DNA of 64,000 nucleotides from Candidatus Pseudobacter hemicellulosilyticus (GTDB taxonomy: Bacteria > Bacteroidota > Bacteroidia > Chitinophagales > Chitinophagaceae), in contig CP119311.1 of the NCBI GenBank assembly GCA_029202545.1, forward strand, positions 1,860,001 to 1,924,000. The letters run 5' to 3'. The translations under genes were made by a program, and so were the position numbers. Positions 35,447 to 43,784 of the stretch are shown here, one piece after another (within the stretch, counting starts at the first letter, position 1; every line of letters starts with the position of its first letter). The notes under the pieces are model-generated. The model was not told the DNA's origin, made no database searches, and saw only the letters and a program-made list of their open reading frames with translations.

Positions 35447-37210
35447 ATGAAGATCGCATTAGCCCAACAAAATTACCATATTGGGCATTTTGAAGACAAC
35501 ACAAGGAAGATCATCGGCGCCATCCAGTACGCTAAATCCCGTGGAGCCGACCTGGTGGTCTTTTCCGAATTGAGCATTTGCGGGTATCCTGCCCGCGATT
35601 TCCTGGAGTTCACTGACTTTATCAACGAGTGTTATAAAGCCATCGATATCATTAAGGAACATACGGAGAATATCGGTGTAATAGTAGGCAGCCCGCAACG
35701 CAATCCCGAAAAGGCCGGTAAGGACCTTTTCAACGCCGCCTGGTTCCTGTACCAGAAAGAAGTACTGGGCGTAGCGCACAAGACCCTCCTGCCCACATAC
35801 GATGTATTTGATGAGGACCGCTATTTTGAGCCCGGCTACCAGTGGAAAGTGATCCCGTTCAAAGGCAAAAAAATTGCCCTCACCATCTGTGAGGATATCT
35901 GGTACCAGAGTGAGAACCCGCTGTACCGGATCTGTCCCATGGACAAGCTCATCAAACAGGAGCCGGACCTGATGATCAATATCTCGGCTTCTCCCTTTGA
36001 TTATGACCACGACCAGGACCGGCTGGAGATCATCCGGGCCAATGTACAGAAATATGAACTGCCTATATTCTACTGCAATGCCATCGGTGCGCAAACAGAG
36101 ATCGTGTTTGATGGCGGCAGCCTGGTAATGGATGCGGATGGTTATGTGGTGAAGGAAATGAAATATTTTGAAGAAGACTTTGCCATTGTGAATACGGATG
36201 ATGTGGAAGAACCCACCTCTTTCAGCAGGCCTAAACTGCCGGTGCCGCCTATTGAACAGGTGGTGGCCAAACCGGCTGCACAGGAGACGGCGGGTCTTTT
36301 TGATAAAGAGATGCGGGTGTCCAAGGTGAGTGACCCGGAAAAGATCATCGACTACCTGACCTCCGAAAAAAATATTGCCGAGATCTACCAGGCCCTGCTG
36401 CTGGGTATCCGGGATTATTTCCGGAAGATGGGTTTCAGCAAGGCCATCCTTGGTTCTTCCGGCGGCATCGACAGCGCCGTTACGCTGGCCCTGGCCACCG
36501 AAGCGCTGGGCAGGGAGAACGTACGGGCTATCCTGATGCCTTCGCAATACTCCACGGGACATTCTGTAAGTGATGCCGAAGCGCTGAGCAGGAATTTGGA
36601 AAATCCCTATGATATTGTGCCCATCAAAGAAGTGTATGATGCATTCCTGCATACGCTGAGCCCCATTTTCAAGGACCTGCCTTTTGGCCTGGCGGAAGAA
36701 AATATCCAGAGCCGAAGCCGGGGTAACCTGCTGATGGCTATTGCCAATAAGTTCGGGTATATCCTGCTCAATACTTCCAATAAAAGCGAGCTGGCTACCG
36801 GTTATGGTACCCTGTATGGGGATATGGCGGGCGGACTGGCCGTGCTGGGGGATGTGTACAAGATGCAGGTCTATGCCCTGGCGGAATATATCAATCGCAA
36901 TGGGGTGATCATACCGGAAAATATTATCCGAAAAGCGCCTTCGGCAGAATTGCGACCGGATCAGAAGGACAGCGACAGCCTGCCGGATTATGCGTTGCTG
37001 GACAAAGTGCTGTACCAGTATATTGAGCGGAGGCAGGGACCACGGGAGATTGTGGCCATGGGTATTGAAGAGGCCCTGGTGAAGCGGATCCTGAAAATGG
37101 TCAATGCCAATGAATACAAGCGGAACCAGTTCTGTCCCATTATCCGCGTCAGCAGCAAGGCCTTTGGCGTGGGCAGAAGGGTGCCGATAGTGGGGAAATA
37201 CCTTAGTTGA
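35447..37210 (+). CDS. nadE: Glutamine-dependent NAD+ synthetase
   Basis: 587 residues. N-terminal nitrilase-type glutaminase domain (about 1-270) with Glu in FSELSICGYPARDF, Lys in AHKTLLPTYDVFDEDRYFEPG and Cys in LTICEDIWY, then the C-terminal synthetase domain with PP-loop GSSGGIDSAVTLALA and RGNLLMAIANKFGYILLNTSNKSELATGYGTLYGDMAGG. It amidates nicotinic acid adenine dinucleotide using ammonia channelled from glutamine, completing NAD synthesis. Transcribed away from gldB. A REP-like palindrome follows the stop. Confidence 0.96.
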   Translation: MKIALAQQNYHIGHFEDNTRKIIGAIQYAKSRGADLVVFSELSICGYPARDFLEFTDFINECYKAIDIIKEHTENIGVIVGSPQRNPEKAGKDLFNAAWFLYQKEVLGVAHKTLLPTYDVFDEDRYFEPGYQWKVIPFKGKKIALTICEDIWYQSENPLYRICPMDKLIKQEPDLMINISASPFDYDHDQDRLEIIRANVQKYELPIFYCNAIGAQTEIVFDGGSLVMDADGYVVKEMKYFEEDFAIVNTDDVEEPTSFSRPKLPVPPIEQVVAKPAAQETAGLFDKEMRVSKVSDPEKIIDYLTSEKNIAEIYQALLLGIRDYFRKMGFSKAILGSSGGIDSAVTLALATEALGRENVRAILMPSQYSTGHSVSDAEALSRNLENPYDIVPIKEVYDAFLHTLSPIFKDLPFGLAEENIQSRSRGNLLMAIANKFGYILLNTSNKSELATGYGTLYGDMAGGLAVLGDVYKMQVYALAEYINRNGVIIPENIIRKAPSAELRPDQKDSDSLPDYALLDKVLYQYIERRQGPREIVAMGIEEALVKRILKMVNANEYKRNQFCPIIRVSSKAFGVGRRVPIVGKYLS

Positions 37211-37213
37211 TAT

Positions 37214-37265
37214 TTGTCGCCCGAGGCGACGAAATAACAGTCACTCGCCGGGGGCGAGCGACTGT
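37214..37265. repeat. REP-like palindromic repeat, copy 3
   Basis: Two hairpins in a row: GTCGCC / GGCGAC (37216-37221, 37225-37230) and GTCACTCGCC / GGCGAGCGAC (37240-37265). The second is identical to the 25304-25329 copy except one base in the loop-proximal region (CCGGGGGCG for CCGGAGGCG). The order of elements also matches copy 2. Sits between the convergent nadE and lipocalin-like genes. Confidence 0.75.
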
Positions 37266-37274
37266 TATAAGTTG

Positions 37275-37727
37275 TTATTGTCTTTTCATGATCAGGCGGA
37301 TCGTGTGCTGCTTATTGTCCTCCCCGCGGAAGGTTTCGGCAATCACCATTTCCTTATCGGTGATCTTCTCCACCTCTCCTTCAAAGTCGATCATTAAGAT
37401 CCTTTTTCCTTCCAGTTCCCAGGTAGTTTCATCGTCGCCGGGAGGATCACATTGAACGCCGGCGTCAATATATTCTGCGCTGAGGTCTGCGTTCAGTTTG
37501 TAGAGGTCGTCCTTTTCACAGGCTTCCAGTTCCAGGTCCTCCAGCGGGATATTGATATTATCCAGTGTGGCGCCGCCCCATTTGTAGGTGCCGGCAATAT
37601 TGGCAACAGTAATAGGTTTTCCTGCGGGTTCTTTGTCTTCGTCCTTATCCTTGTCTTTGCTGCAGGAGCTAAAAAGGGCCAGGCCCAGGAGGCCGGCAAA
37701 AAAATAATTTGTGTGCATCTTCTTCAT
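37275..37727 (-). CDS. Small lipocalin-like lipoprotein
   Basis: 150 residues. Signal peptide with lipobox LFSSC, then a highly charged KDKDKDEDKEPAGK tether, then a beta-rich domain (ANIAGTYKWGGATLD ... CEKDDLYKLNADLSAEYIDAGVQC ... TTWELEGKRILMID ... IRLIMKRQ) with the layout of lipocalin-like domains common in Bacteroidota lipoproteins. Two Cys (CEKDD and VQCDPP) could pair. Function unknown. Stands alone and is divergent from the moxR operon. Confidence 0.75.
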   Translation of the reverse strand: MKKMHTNYFFAGLLGLALFSSCSKDKDKDEDKEPAGKPITVANIAGTYKWGGATLDNINIPLEDLELEACEKDDLYKLNADLSAEYIDAGVQCDPPGDDETTWELEGKRILMIDFEGEVEKITDKEMVIAETFRGEDNKQHTIRLIMKRQ

Positions 37728-37889
37728 GGCTGATTGAAATATTTGTTAGTGATTGTGGTGCAAATTTGCAGGGAAGGTCCGGTCCGGACATGGGAGGGGC
37801 TACCGAAATAGCAATTTTTGCTAATAAAACGTCGTTATTATGCGGATACTTCCTTTTTTCCGACCCTATCGGGGGAACCGCTGATCAAG

Positions 37890-37919
37890 TTGGCAAGCAT
37901 ATTGCATCCCCAAACTTTG
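37890..37919 (+). promoter_or_regulatory. Putative promoter of the moxR-bat operon
   Basis: TTG (37890-37892), 19-base spacer, AAACTTTG (37912-37919; one mismatch to TAnnTTTG), followed 29 bases later by the moxR ATG. Spacing is exactly that of Bacteroidota sigma-ABfr promoters. Confidence 0.5.
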
Positions 37920-37948
37920 TATTTTTATAGCTAAGCTAAACCCGGTTT

Positions 37949-38950
37949 ATGGTATTAACAGCCGATGATATCCGACAATTGAATGACAGGATCCAGTCCC
38001 AGAGCGTTTTTATTGACCGATTACGGGATGAAACAGCCCGCGTGATCGTAGGGCAGCATTATATGCTGGACCGCCTCCTGATAGGCCTGCTCACCAATGG
38101 CCACGTCTTACTGGAAGGGGTGCCCGGCCTGGCCAAGACCCTCGCCATCAAATCGCTGGCCACAGCGGTGCAGGGTAAGTTCAGCCGCATCCAGTTCACG
38201 CCCGACCTGCTCCCTGCCGACGTGATCGGCACCCTGATCTACAACCAGCAGAAGAACGAGTTCATAGTCCGTAAAGGACCCATCTTTGCCAATTTTGTGC
38301 TGGCCGATGAGATCAACCGGGCGCCGGCCAAAGTACAGAGCGCCCTGCTGGAAGCCATGCAGGAAAAACAGGTGACCATCGGCGAAACCACCTATAAACT
38401 GGATGAACCCTTCCTGGTGCTGGCCACCCAGAACCCGCTGGAACAGGAAGGTACTTACCCGTTGCCCGAAGCACAGCAGGACCGCTTTATCATGAAAGTA
38501 GTGGTGGGCTATCCTACCAAGGAAGAAGAGCAGCTCATTATCCGCCAGAACGTGCAGGGTGGTCGTGGTCCCGAAGTGCAGAAAGTGGTGTCCATGCAGG
38601 AAGTCCTGCAGGCGAGAGACCTGGTGCGGCAGGTATATATGGATGAGAAAGTAGAGAATTATATCCTTGATATTGTTTTTGCCACCCGATTCCCTGAGAA
38701 ATACAAGCTGGAAAAGCTGAAGCCGCTGATCGCCTATGGCGGATCGCCAAGGGCCAGCATCAACCTGGCGCTGGCCGCCAAGGCCCATGCTTTCCTCAAT
38801 AAGCGTGGCTTTGTGATCCCCGAAGATGTCAGGAGTATTGCCCGGGACGTGCTGCGGCACCGTATTGGCCTCACCTATGAAGCGGAGGCGGAGAATGTGG
38901 ACGTGCTGAATGTGATTGATGATATTTTAAGGATCATCCAGGTACCCTGA
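37949..38950 (+). CDS. MoxR-family AAA+ ATPase
   Basis: 333 residues. Walker A GVPGLAKTLAIKSLA, Walker B LADEINRAPAKVQSALLEAMQE, sensor I FLVLATQNPLEQEGTYPLPEAQQDRF, and the C-terminal lid with GGSPRASINLALAAKAHA. MoxR ATPases act as chaperones that mature metal-binding VWA proteins; here the DUF58, BatD-like and VWA partners follow immediately. First gene of the operon, ending 2 bases before the DUF58 gene. Confidence 0.93.
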   Translation: MVLTADDIRQLNDRIQSQSVFIDRLRDETARVIVGQHYMLDRLLIGLLTNGHVLLEGVPGLAKTLAIKSLATAVQGKFSRIQFTPDLLPADVIGTLIYNQQKNEFIVRKGPIFANFVLADEINRAPAKVQSALLEAMQEKQVTIGETTYKLDEPFLVLATQNPLEQEGTYPLPEAQQDRFIMKVVVGYPTKEEEQLIIRQNVQGGRGPEVQKVVSMQEVLQARDLVRQVYMDEKVENYILDIVFATRFPEKYKLEKLKPLIAYGGSPRASINLALAAKAHAFLNKRGFVIPEDVRSIARDVLRHRIGLTYEAEAENVDVLNVIDDILRIIQVP

Positions 38951-38952
38951 TC

Positions 38953-39825
38953 ATGCTGACCACCACCGAAATATTGAAAAAGGTCCGGGAGCTGGAGATC
39001 AAAAGTAAAAAGCTCACCCGGCATATCTTCACCGGCGAGTACCATAGTGCTTTCAAAGGAAGGGGTATGCTCTTCAAGGAAGTAAGGGAATACCAGGCCG
39101 GTGATGATCCGCGTTTTATAGACTGGAACGTATCTGCCCGTTTCAACCATCCTTTCAGCAAGGTATTTGAAGAAGAGCGGGAACTGACGGTCATGTTGCT
39201 GGTGGATATCAGCGCCAGTTCCTTTTTCGGTACCGTACATGCGCGCAAAAAGGACCTGATCACAGAAATAGCTGCTGTGCTGGCTTTCTCAGCCATCAGC
39301 AACAATGATAAAGTGGGTGTGGTATTCTTTAGCGATAAGGTGGAGAAATTCATCCCGCCCAAAAAAGGCAGGGATCATGTATTGTATATAGTCCGGGAGC
39401 TGCTGACCATGCAGCCCAAACAAAGAGGCACCACCCTGGGCGAGGCCCTGCGGCGTTTCAACAATTCCACCCGGCAGCGCTGTATTGCTTTTGTGCTGAG
39501 TGATTTCCTGGATGATGCCTTTCATGACCCGCTGAAGGTGGCCGGTAAAAAACATGACCTGGTAGGCATCAAGATCTATGATAAAATGGATATGGAGCTG
39601 CCCAATGCCGGTATGATAGAAGCGGAGGATGCGGAAACCGGCCGGCGACAGTGGGTGGACAGTGCTGATTTCCTGGTGCGCAAACAGCACCAGTCTTTTT
39701 TCTTTGAACATACCGCCTGGTGCAAGCAGGTATTCCTGCAGGCGGGCAGCGAGTTGCTGCATATCCGTACCGACGAGGATTATGTGAAAGTGCTGCAGCA
39801 TTTTTTTACCGGAAGAAACAAATAG
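38953..39825 (+). CDS. DUF58 (VWA-like) protein of the Bat locus
   Basis: 290 residues, no signal peptide. DUF58 signature: FKGRGMLFKEVREYQAGDDPRFIDWNVSARFNHPFSKVFEEERELTVMLLVDISASSFFG, with a VWA-like DISAS MIDAS core. Cytoplasmic partner of the MoxR ATPase in Bat-type aerotolerance/envelope stress loci. Fixed position between moxR and the BatD-like gene. Confidence 0.92.
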   Translation: MLTTTEILKKVRELEIKSKKLTRHIFTGEYHSAFKGRGMLFKEVREYQAGDDPRFIDWNVSARFNHPFSKVFEEERELTVMLLVDISASSFFGTVHARKKDLITEIAAVLAFSAISNNDKVGVVFFSDKVEKFIPPKKGRDHVLYIVRELLTMQPKQRGTTLGEALRRFNNSTRQRCIAFVLSDFLDDAFHDPLKVAGKKHDLVGIKIYDKMDMELPNAGMIEAEDAETGRRQWVDSADFLVRKQHQSFFFEHTAWCKQVFLQAGSELLHIRTDEDYVKVLQHFFTGRNK

Positions 39826-39874
39826 CCCAACGCGATCAGCCGATCAACAACAGACAGGCGCAGTCGTTTTGCAC

Positions 39875-40771
39875 ATGAACAACAGAATTCGTCATATCAT
39901 TTTTCCCTGCCTGCTCCTGCTGAGTGGTTACCTGCAGGCGCAGGTCCTGGTGAAAGCCAGTACCGACCGGGACCGGATCCTGATCGGAGAGCCTATCAGA
40001 TTATTGCTGGATGTCCGCTCGCCGCTGGGCGAGCCCATACAATGGTTCCTCCTGGATACCCTGCCGCATTTTGAGATCCTGGAAAAAGGAAAGCTCAGTT
40101 CGGCAGATGGTGTGGATGGGAAAAAGCAGCAGCAGGAACTCACCATTACCAGCTATGACAGTGGTTACTGGCAGATCCCGCCGCTGACCCTGCGGGTGGG
40201 CGACCGGAATTACCAGACCGATAGCCTGGGCATCACCGTTGCCTATACGCCTTATGATACCAGTGCTGATTACCGGGATATCAAGGCTATTGAAGAAGTA
40301 AAGGCCGCTCCCCGCTCCATGCGTTTCTGGATACTGGCCGGCATCACCCTGCTGGTGATACTGACTGCCGCCCTGCTCTTATGGCCCAGAAAGCGTAAGC
40401 AGGCTGAACAGGCAGCGGCTGCACGGGTCCTGACCCCTTATGAAGAAGCGATGGAAACCCTGGAAGCCCTTAAAAAAGCTGGCTGGCAGCAGGACGGCGG
40501 CGTCAAAGTATTCTATACAGGACTGAATGATGCGCTCCGGCTGTTTATCCGGCGGAAGCTCGGCATTGCCAGCCTGGAGAAAACCAATGAAGAGCTGATC
40601 CAGGCCCTGAAGCCGCTCAAGCTCCAGCCGGAGCAGTTCCGGCACCTGGCGGAAGCCCTGCGCATGGCGGACTTTGTAAAATTTGCCCGCTACCAGCCTG
40701 CGGCCGCTGATAATGAACAGAATTTTGAGTTCATCAAAACCGCTATTACCACACTCAATAACCTCACCTGA
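39875..40771 (+). CDS. Short BatD-like membrane protein
   Basis: 298 residues from the ATG at 39875 (MNNRIRHIIFPCLLLLSGYLQAQ signal peptide); an alternative TTG six bases upstream is less likely. A periplasmic beta-sandwich (VKASTDRDRILIGEPIRLLLDVRSPLGEPIQWFLLD ... YWQIPPLTLRVGDRNYQTDSLGI) is followed by a transmembrane helix (about 151-171) and a cytoplasmic helical domain with ALRLFIRRKLGIASLEKTNEELIQAL. BatD proteins are often 500-600 residues; this one has about a single beta-domain repeat. Translationally close to batA (2-base gap). Confidence 0.8.
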   Translation: MNNRIRHIIFPCLLLLSGYLQAQVLVKASTDRDRILIGEPIRLLLDVRSPLGEPIQWFLLDTLPHFEILEKGKLSSADGVDGKKQQQELTITSYDSGYWQIPPLTLRVGDRNYQTDSLGITVAYTPYDTSADYRDIKAIEEVKAAPRSMRFWILAGITLLVILTAALLLWPRKRKQAEQAAAARVLTPYEEAMETLEALKKAGWQQDGGVKVFYTGLNDALRLFIRRKLGIASLEKTNEELIQALKPLKLQPEQFRHLAEALRMADFVKFARYQPAAADNEQNFEFIKTAITTLNNLT

Positions 40772-40773
40772 TC

Positions 40774-41781
40774 TTGCTGTACAACTGGTTCCATACAATC
40801 GATTTTGCCCAGCCCTGGTTCTTTGCAGGTTTTGTCCTGCTGCCCCTGCTTGGCTGGTGGTACTGGAAAAAGGACAGCAGCTCCAGGGCAGGCCTCACCG
40901 TTTCCACCCTCCAGGCTTTCCGGAAAACCAGTTCCTGGAAAACACTGGGACGGCATAGCCTGTTTGGTCTGCGTCTGCTGGCCATCAGCTGTTGTATCAT
41001 AGCCCTGGCCAGGCCACAGGTGAGGATGGATGAGGAGTTGAAAACAGGAGAAGGTATTGATATCATCCTCTGCCTGGATGTAAGCGGCAGTATGTTTGCG
41101 CAGGACCTGCTGCCCAACCGGCTGGAAGCGGCCAAGCAAGTGGCGGCCGATTTCGTGGACCGCCGGATCACAGACCGCATCGGGGTGGTCATTTTCTCCG
41201 GTGAAAGCTTTACGCTGGTACCGCTGACCACCGATAAACAGATCCTGAAAACACAGATCTATAATATCCAGCGCGGCGCCCTGGAAGATGGTACTGCTAT
41301 TGGCGACGGGCTGGGGGTGAGTGTTGGCCGGCTGAAAGATTCCAAAACAAAATCCAAGGTCATCATCCTGCTGACCGATGGAGAAGACCAGGGCGGCCGT
41401 ATTGACCCCCTGGCCGGTAAGGAACTGGCCAAAGCCTATAATATCCGTGTGTATACCATTGGTGTAGGCACAGAGGGGTTTGCTCCTGTACCGGTGCCCG
41501 ATGGCGCCGGTGGTGTTATTACCCGCCAGCAGAAAGTGAACGTGGACGAGAAGCTGCTGCGCCTGATTGCCGAAGAGACCGGAGGCCTGTATTTCCGGGC
41601 CCGGGACAATGAAAGCCTGAAAGGTATTTACAACGATATTGATCAGCTGGAAAAAACAAGAATAGAAGTAACAGCCCTACGGCGTTATACCGAAAAATTC
41701 TTTCCCTTTGCTATTGCGGCCGCTATCTTACTTTTGCTGGAGATTGTTTTGCGTTTTACCATATTCAAAAAGTTTCCGTAA
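40774..41781 (+). CDS. batA: BatA-type VWA membrane protein
   Basis: 335 residues. N-terminal transmembrane pair (about 12-31 and 58-78), VWA domain with full MIDAS DVSGSMFAQD, Thr in TDKQ and DGEDQGG, and a C-terminal transmembrane helix (about 305-327: FPFAIAAAILLLLEIVLRF). The start must be TTG at 40774, 2 bases after the upstream stop; no ATG fits the N-terminal membrane segment. Unlike full Bat loci, no batB/batC (second VWA, TPR) follows. Confidence 0.9.
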   Translation: MLYNWFHTIDFAQPWFFAGFVLLPLLGWWYWKKDSSSRAGLTVSTLQAFRKTSSWKTLGRHSLFGLRLLAISCCIIALARPQVRMDEELKTGEGIDIILCLDVSGSMFAQDLLPNRLEAAKQVAADFVDRRITDRIGVVIFSGESFTLVPLTTDKQILKTQIYNIQRGALEDGTAIGDGLGVSVGRLKDSKTKSKVIILLTDGEDQGGRIDPLAGKELAKAYNIRVYTIGVGTEGFAPVPVPDGAGGVITRQQKVNVDEKLLRLIAEETGGLYFRARDNESLKGIYNDIDQLEKTRIEVTALRRYTEKFFPFAIAAAILLLLEIVLRFTIFKKFP

Positions 41782-41817
41782 AGGTGTGGCGGCAATGGCC
41801 GGCATCAATGCCTGATC

Positions 41818-42747
41818 ATGAAAGCAACCGTGTACAAATCCACCGGCAGCTGGTATAGTATTAAAGCCGAAGACGGCAAATTCTACAATGCCCGAATCAA
41901 AGGTGTATTCAAGATTGATGATATCACATCTACCAATCCGCTGGCAGTGGGGGATGTAGTGATGGTGGAACCGCCTACAGAGCAGGAACCTACTGCTACC
42001 ATCTATGAGATCCTGCCAAGACGCAATTATATCAACCGCCAGTCCCCTGCACATAAGAAAAAGCACCATATTGTAGCCGCCAACCTGGACCAGTCCCTTA
42101 TGTTTGCCACGCTGCGGGACCCTAAGACCTCACAAGGGTTTATAGACCGTTTCCTGGCATCCTGCGAGGCCTACCATGTGCCGGCTGTGCTGGTCTTTAA
42201 CAAGGCGGACCTGTACCGTAAAAAGGAGCAGGAGCAGTTTGAACGGTTGAAAGGGATCTACGAGCGTATAGGGTATTCCGTTATTCTTATGTCAGTGTCC
42301 CAGGGAACAGGGGTGGATGCTGTGAAAGTGATGCTGAAGGATAAGATCACCCTGATGAGTGGTCATTCCGGTGTGGGCAAATCCACTTTTATCAATGCTA
42401 TTTTCCCCGAGATCCAGCTGAAGACCCAGGATGTCAGCGGCTGGAGTGGCAAGGGTATGCATACTACTACTTTTGCGGAGATGTTTGACCTGCCCTTTGG
42501 CGGTGCCATCATTGATACGCCCGGCATGCGGGAATTTGGCCTGGTAGATATCAGCCGGCAGGAGCTTTCCCATTATTTCCCTGAAATGGCCAGGCTGCTC
42601 AATGATTGCCAGTTCAACAACTGCCAGCATATCAACGAGCCGGGCTGTGCTATCAAAGATGCTGTAGCGGCCGGGGATATTGATGAAGACCGGTATGTGA
42701 GCTATTACAATATCCTGGAATCAATCAACGAAAAAGATTGGGATTAA
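41818..42747 (+). CDS. rsgA: Ribosome small-subunit maturation GTPase RsgA
   Basis: 309 residues. Circularly permuted GTPase: N-terminal OB-fold (about 1-75), G4 VFNKADLYRKK, G1 MSGHSGVGKSTFINAIFP, switch/G3 IIDTPGMREFG, and a C-terminal zinc motif CQFNNCQHINEPGC (C-x4-C-x-H-x5-C). Late 30S assembly factor that checks the decoding centre. 36 bases after batA; may share its transcript. Confidence 0.95.
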   Translation: MKATVYKSTGSWYSIKAEDGKFYNARIKGVFKIDDITSTNPLAVGDVVMVEPPTEQEPTATIYEILPRRNYINRQSPAHKKKHHIVAANLDQSLMFATLRDPKTSQGFIDRFLASCEAYHVPAVLVFNKADLYRKKEQEQFERLKGIYERIGYSVILMSVSQGTGVDAVKVMLKDKITLMSGHSGVGKSTFINAIFPEIQLKTQDVSGWSGKGMHTTTFAEMFDLPFGGAIIDTPGMREFGLVDISRQELSHYFPEMARLLNDCQFNNCQHINEPGCAIKDAVAAGDIDEDRYVSYYNILESINEKDWD

Positions 42748-42845
42748 TATAAGGTCAGCACTTGCTTTCCGTCAAATACTCACCACCCTTGCAGGTCCGG
42801 GAGCAAGCTGTCATGCTGAAAAAAAGTATTGTAGCATTTGGCAGG

Positions 42846-43034
42846 CTATGATCTGAACTTCTTTGCCTTCGGCACTTTTTCTCCACTCATCAGGCGTTCT
42901 GCGCCCATATTCTTACCACTGCCCGGGCAGCCATATTTGGGCCCGAAGAGATTGTTCCAGACTTTACAGGAGCTACCACCGGTAAGGAGGAAAAAACTGA
43001 AGACGACCAGGAATAATTGGCGGGCTGTTCTCAT
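42846..43034 (-). CDS. Small lipoprotein with CPGSGKNMG motif (62 aa)
   Basis: 62 residues. Lipoprotein signal MRTARQLFLVVFSFFLLTGGSSC (Cys23) followed by KVWNNLFGPKYGCPGSGKNMGAERLMSGEK and a basic end. The mature protein would be about 40 residues with one further Cys. Similar short lipoproteins are, from memory, frequent in Chitinophagaceae. No function known. It stands alone between rsgA and the carbonic anhydrase gene. Confidence 0.65.
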   Translation of the reverse strand: MRTARQLFLVVFSFFLLTGGSSCKVWNNLFGPKYGCPGSGKNMGAERLMSGEKVPKAKKFRS

Positions 43035-43183
43035 AGAAAATATTGGCTTTACAGTAAACGATCTGTAAGCTATAAATATTTTGCCAGCTGCGCAAGCAAT
43101 GCCTGTATCCGGCCCGGTTCAGGCAAAACAATGCCCGCCTCCGGATGGAAGCGGGTTGTAATGAGGTGCTAACGGACTGGGGA

Positions 43184-43711
43184 TTAGTCGTTTACCTGGT
43201 CGCGGAACCAGTCGGCGTACCGGACATAATTGTTGGCAATGCGATCAATTTCCCCGGTGATCTTGGAGGGATCAATGTCTTTTACTTTTTTGGCGGGCAC
43301 ACCGGCAAAGATGGTGCCGGCGGGCACCTCGGTGCCTTCCAAAACCACGGCGCCGGCGGCAATGATGGAATTGCTGCCAATCACGGCATTGTCCATGACA
43401 ATGGCGCCCATGCCCACCAGCACATTGTCTTCAATGGTGCAGCCATGAACAATGGCATTATGGCCAATGGAAACATTATTGCCGATAATGGTCCTGGTGC
43501 GCTTATAAGTGCAGTGGAGCACGGCTCCATCCTGGATATTCACTTTGTTGCCCATGCGGATACTGTTCACATCGCCCCGCACCACGGCATTGAACCAGAT
43601 GCTGCCTTCGTTGCCCATGATCACATCGCCTACGATGGTGGCATTGGGGGCTATAAAACAATTTTCGCCAAACTGTGGGTGTACTCCTTCTACTGGTAAG
43701 ATAACGGGCAT
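43184..43711 (-). CDS. Gamma-class carbonic anhydrase family protein (YrdA-like)
   Basis: 175 residues. Left-handed beta-helix with hexapeptide repeats (IAPNATIVGDVIMGNEGSIWFNAVVRGDVNSIRMGNKVNIQDGAVLH). Candidate zinc ligands are His in AVLHCTYK, and the His pair in SIGHNAIVHGCTI. Cytoplasmic; relatives either hydrate CO2 or have lost activity. Reads away from the class III aminotransferase gene. Confidence 0.92.
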   Translation of the reverse strand: MPVILPVEGVHPQFGENCFIAPNATIVGDVIMGNEGSIWFNAVVRGDVNSIRMGNKVNIQDGAVLHCTYKRTRTIIGNNVSIGHNAIVHGCTIEDNVLVGMGAIVMDNAVIGSNSIIAAGAVVLEGTEVPAGTIFAGVPAKKVKDIDPSKITGEIDRIANNYVRYADWFRDQVND

Positions 43712-43750
43712 AAAATAGGTTTTTAAAATGGCTACAAATATCCTAAAATA

Positions 43751-43780
43751 TTGATGATCGGCAGAATTTGGCGTTCTTTG
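43751..43780 (+). promoter_or_regulatory. Putative promoter of class III aminotransferase, near-leaderless
   Basis: TTG (43751-43753), 19-base spacer, GTTCTTTG (43773-43780; two mismatches to TAnnTTTG). The ATG follows only 4 bases later at 43785, so the mRNA would be leaderless or nearly so. Confidence 0.4.
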
Positions 43781-43784
43781 TTGT

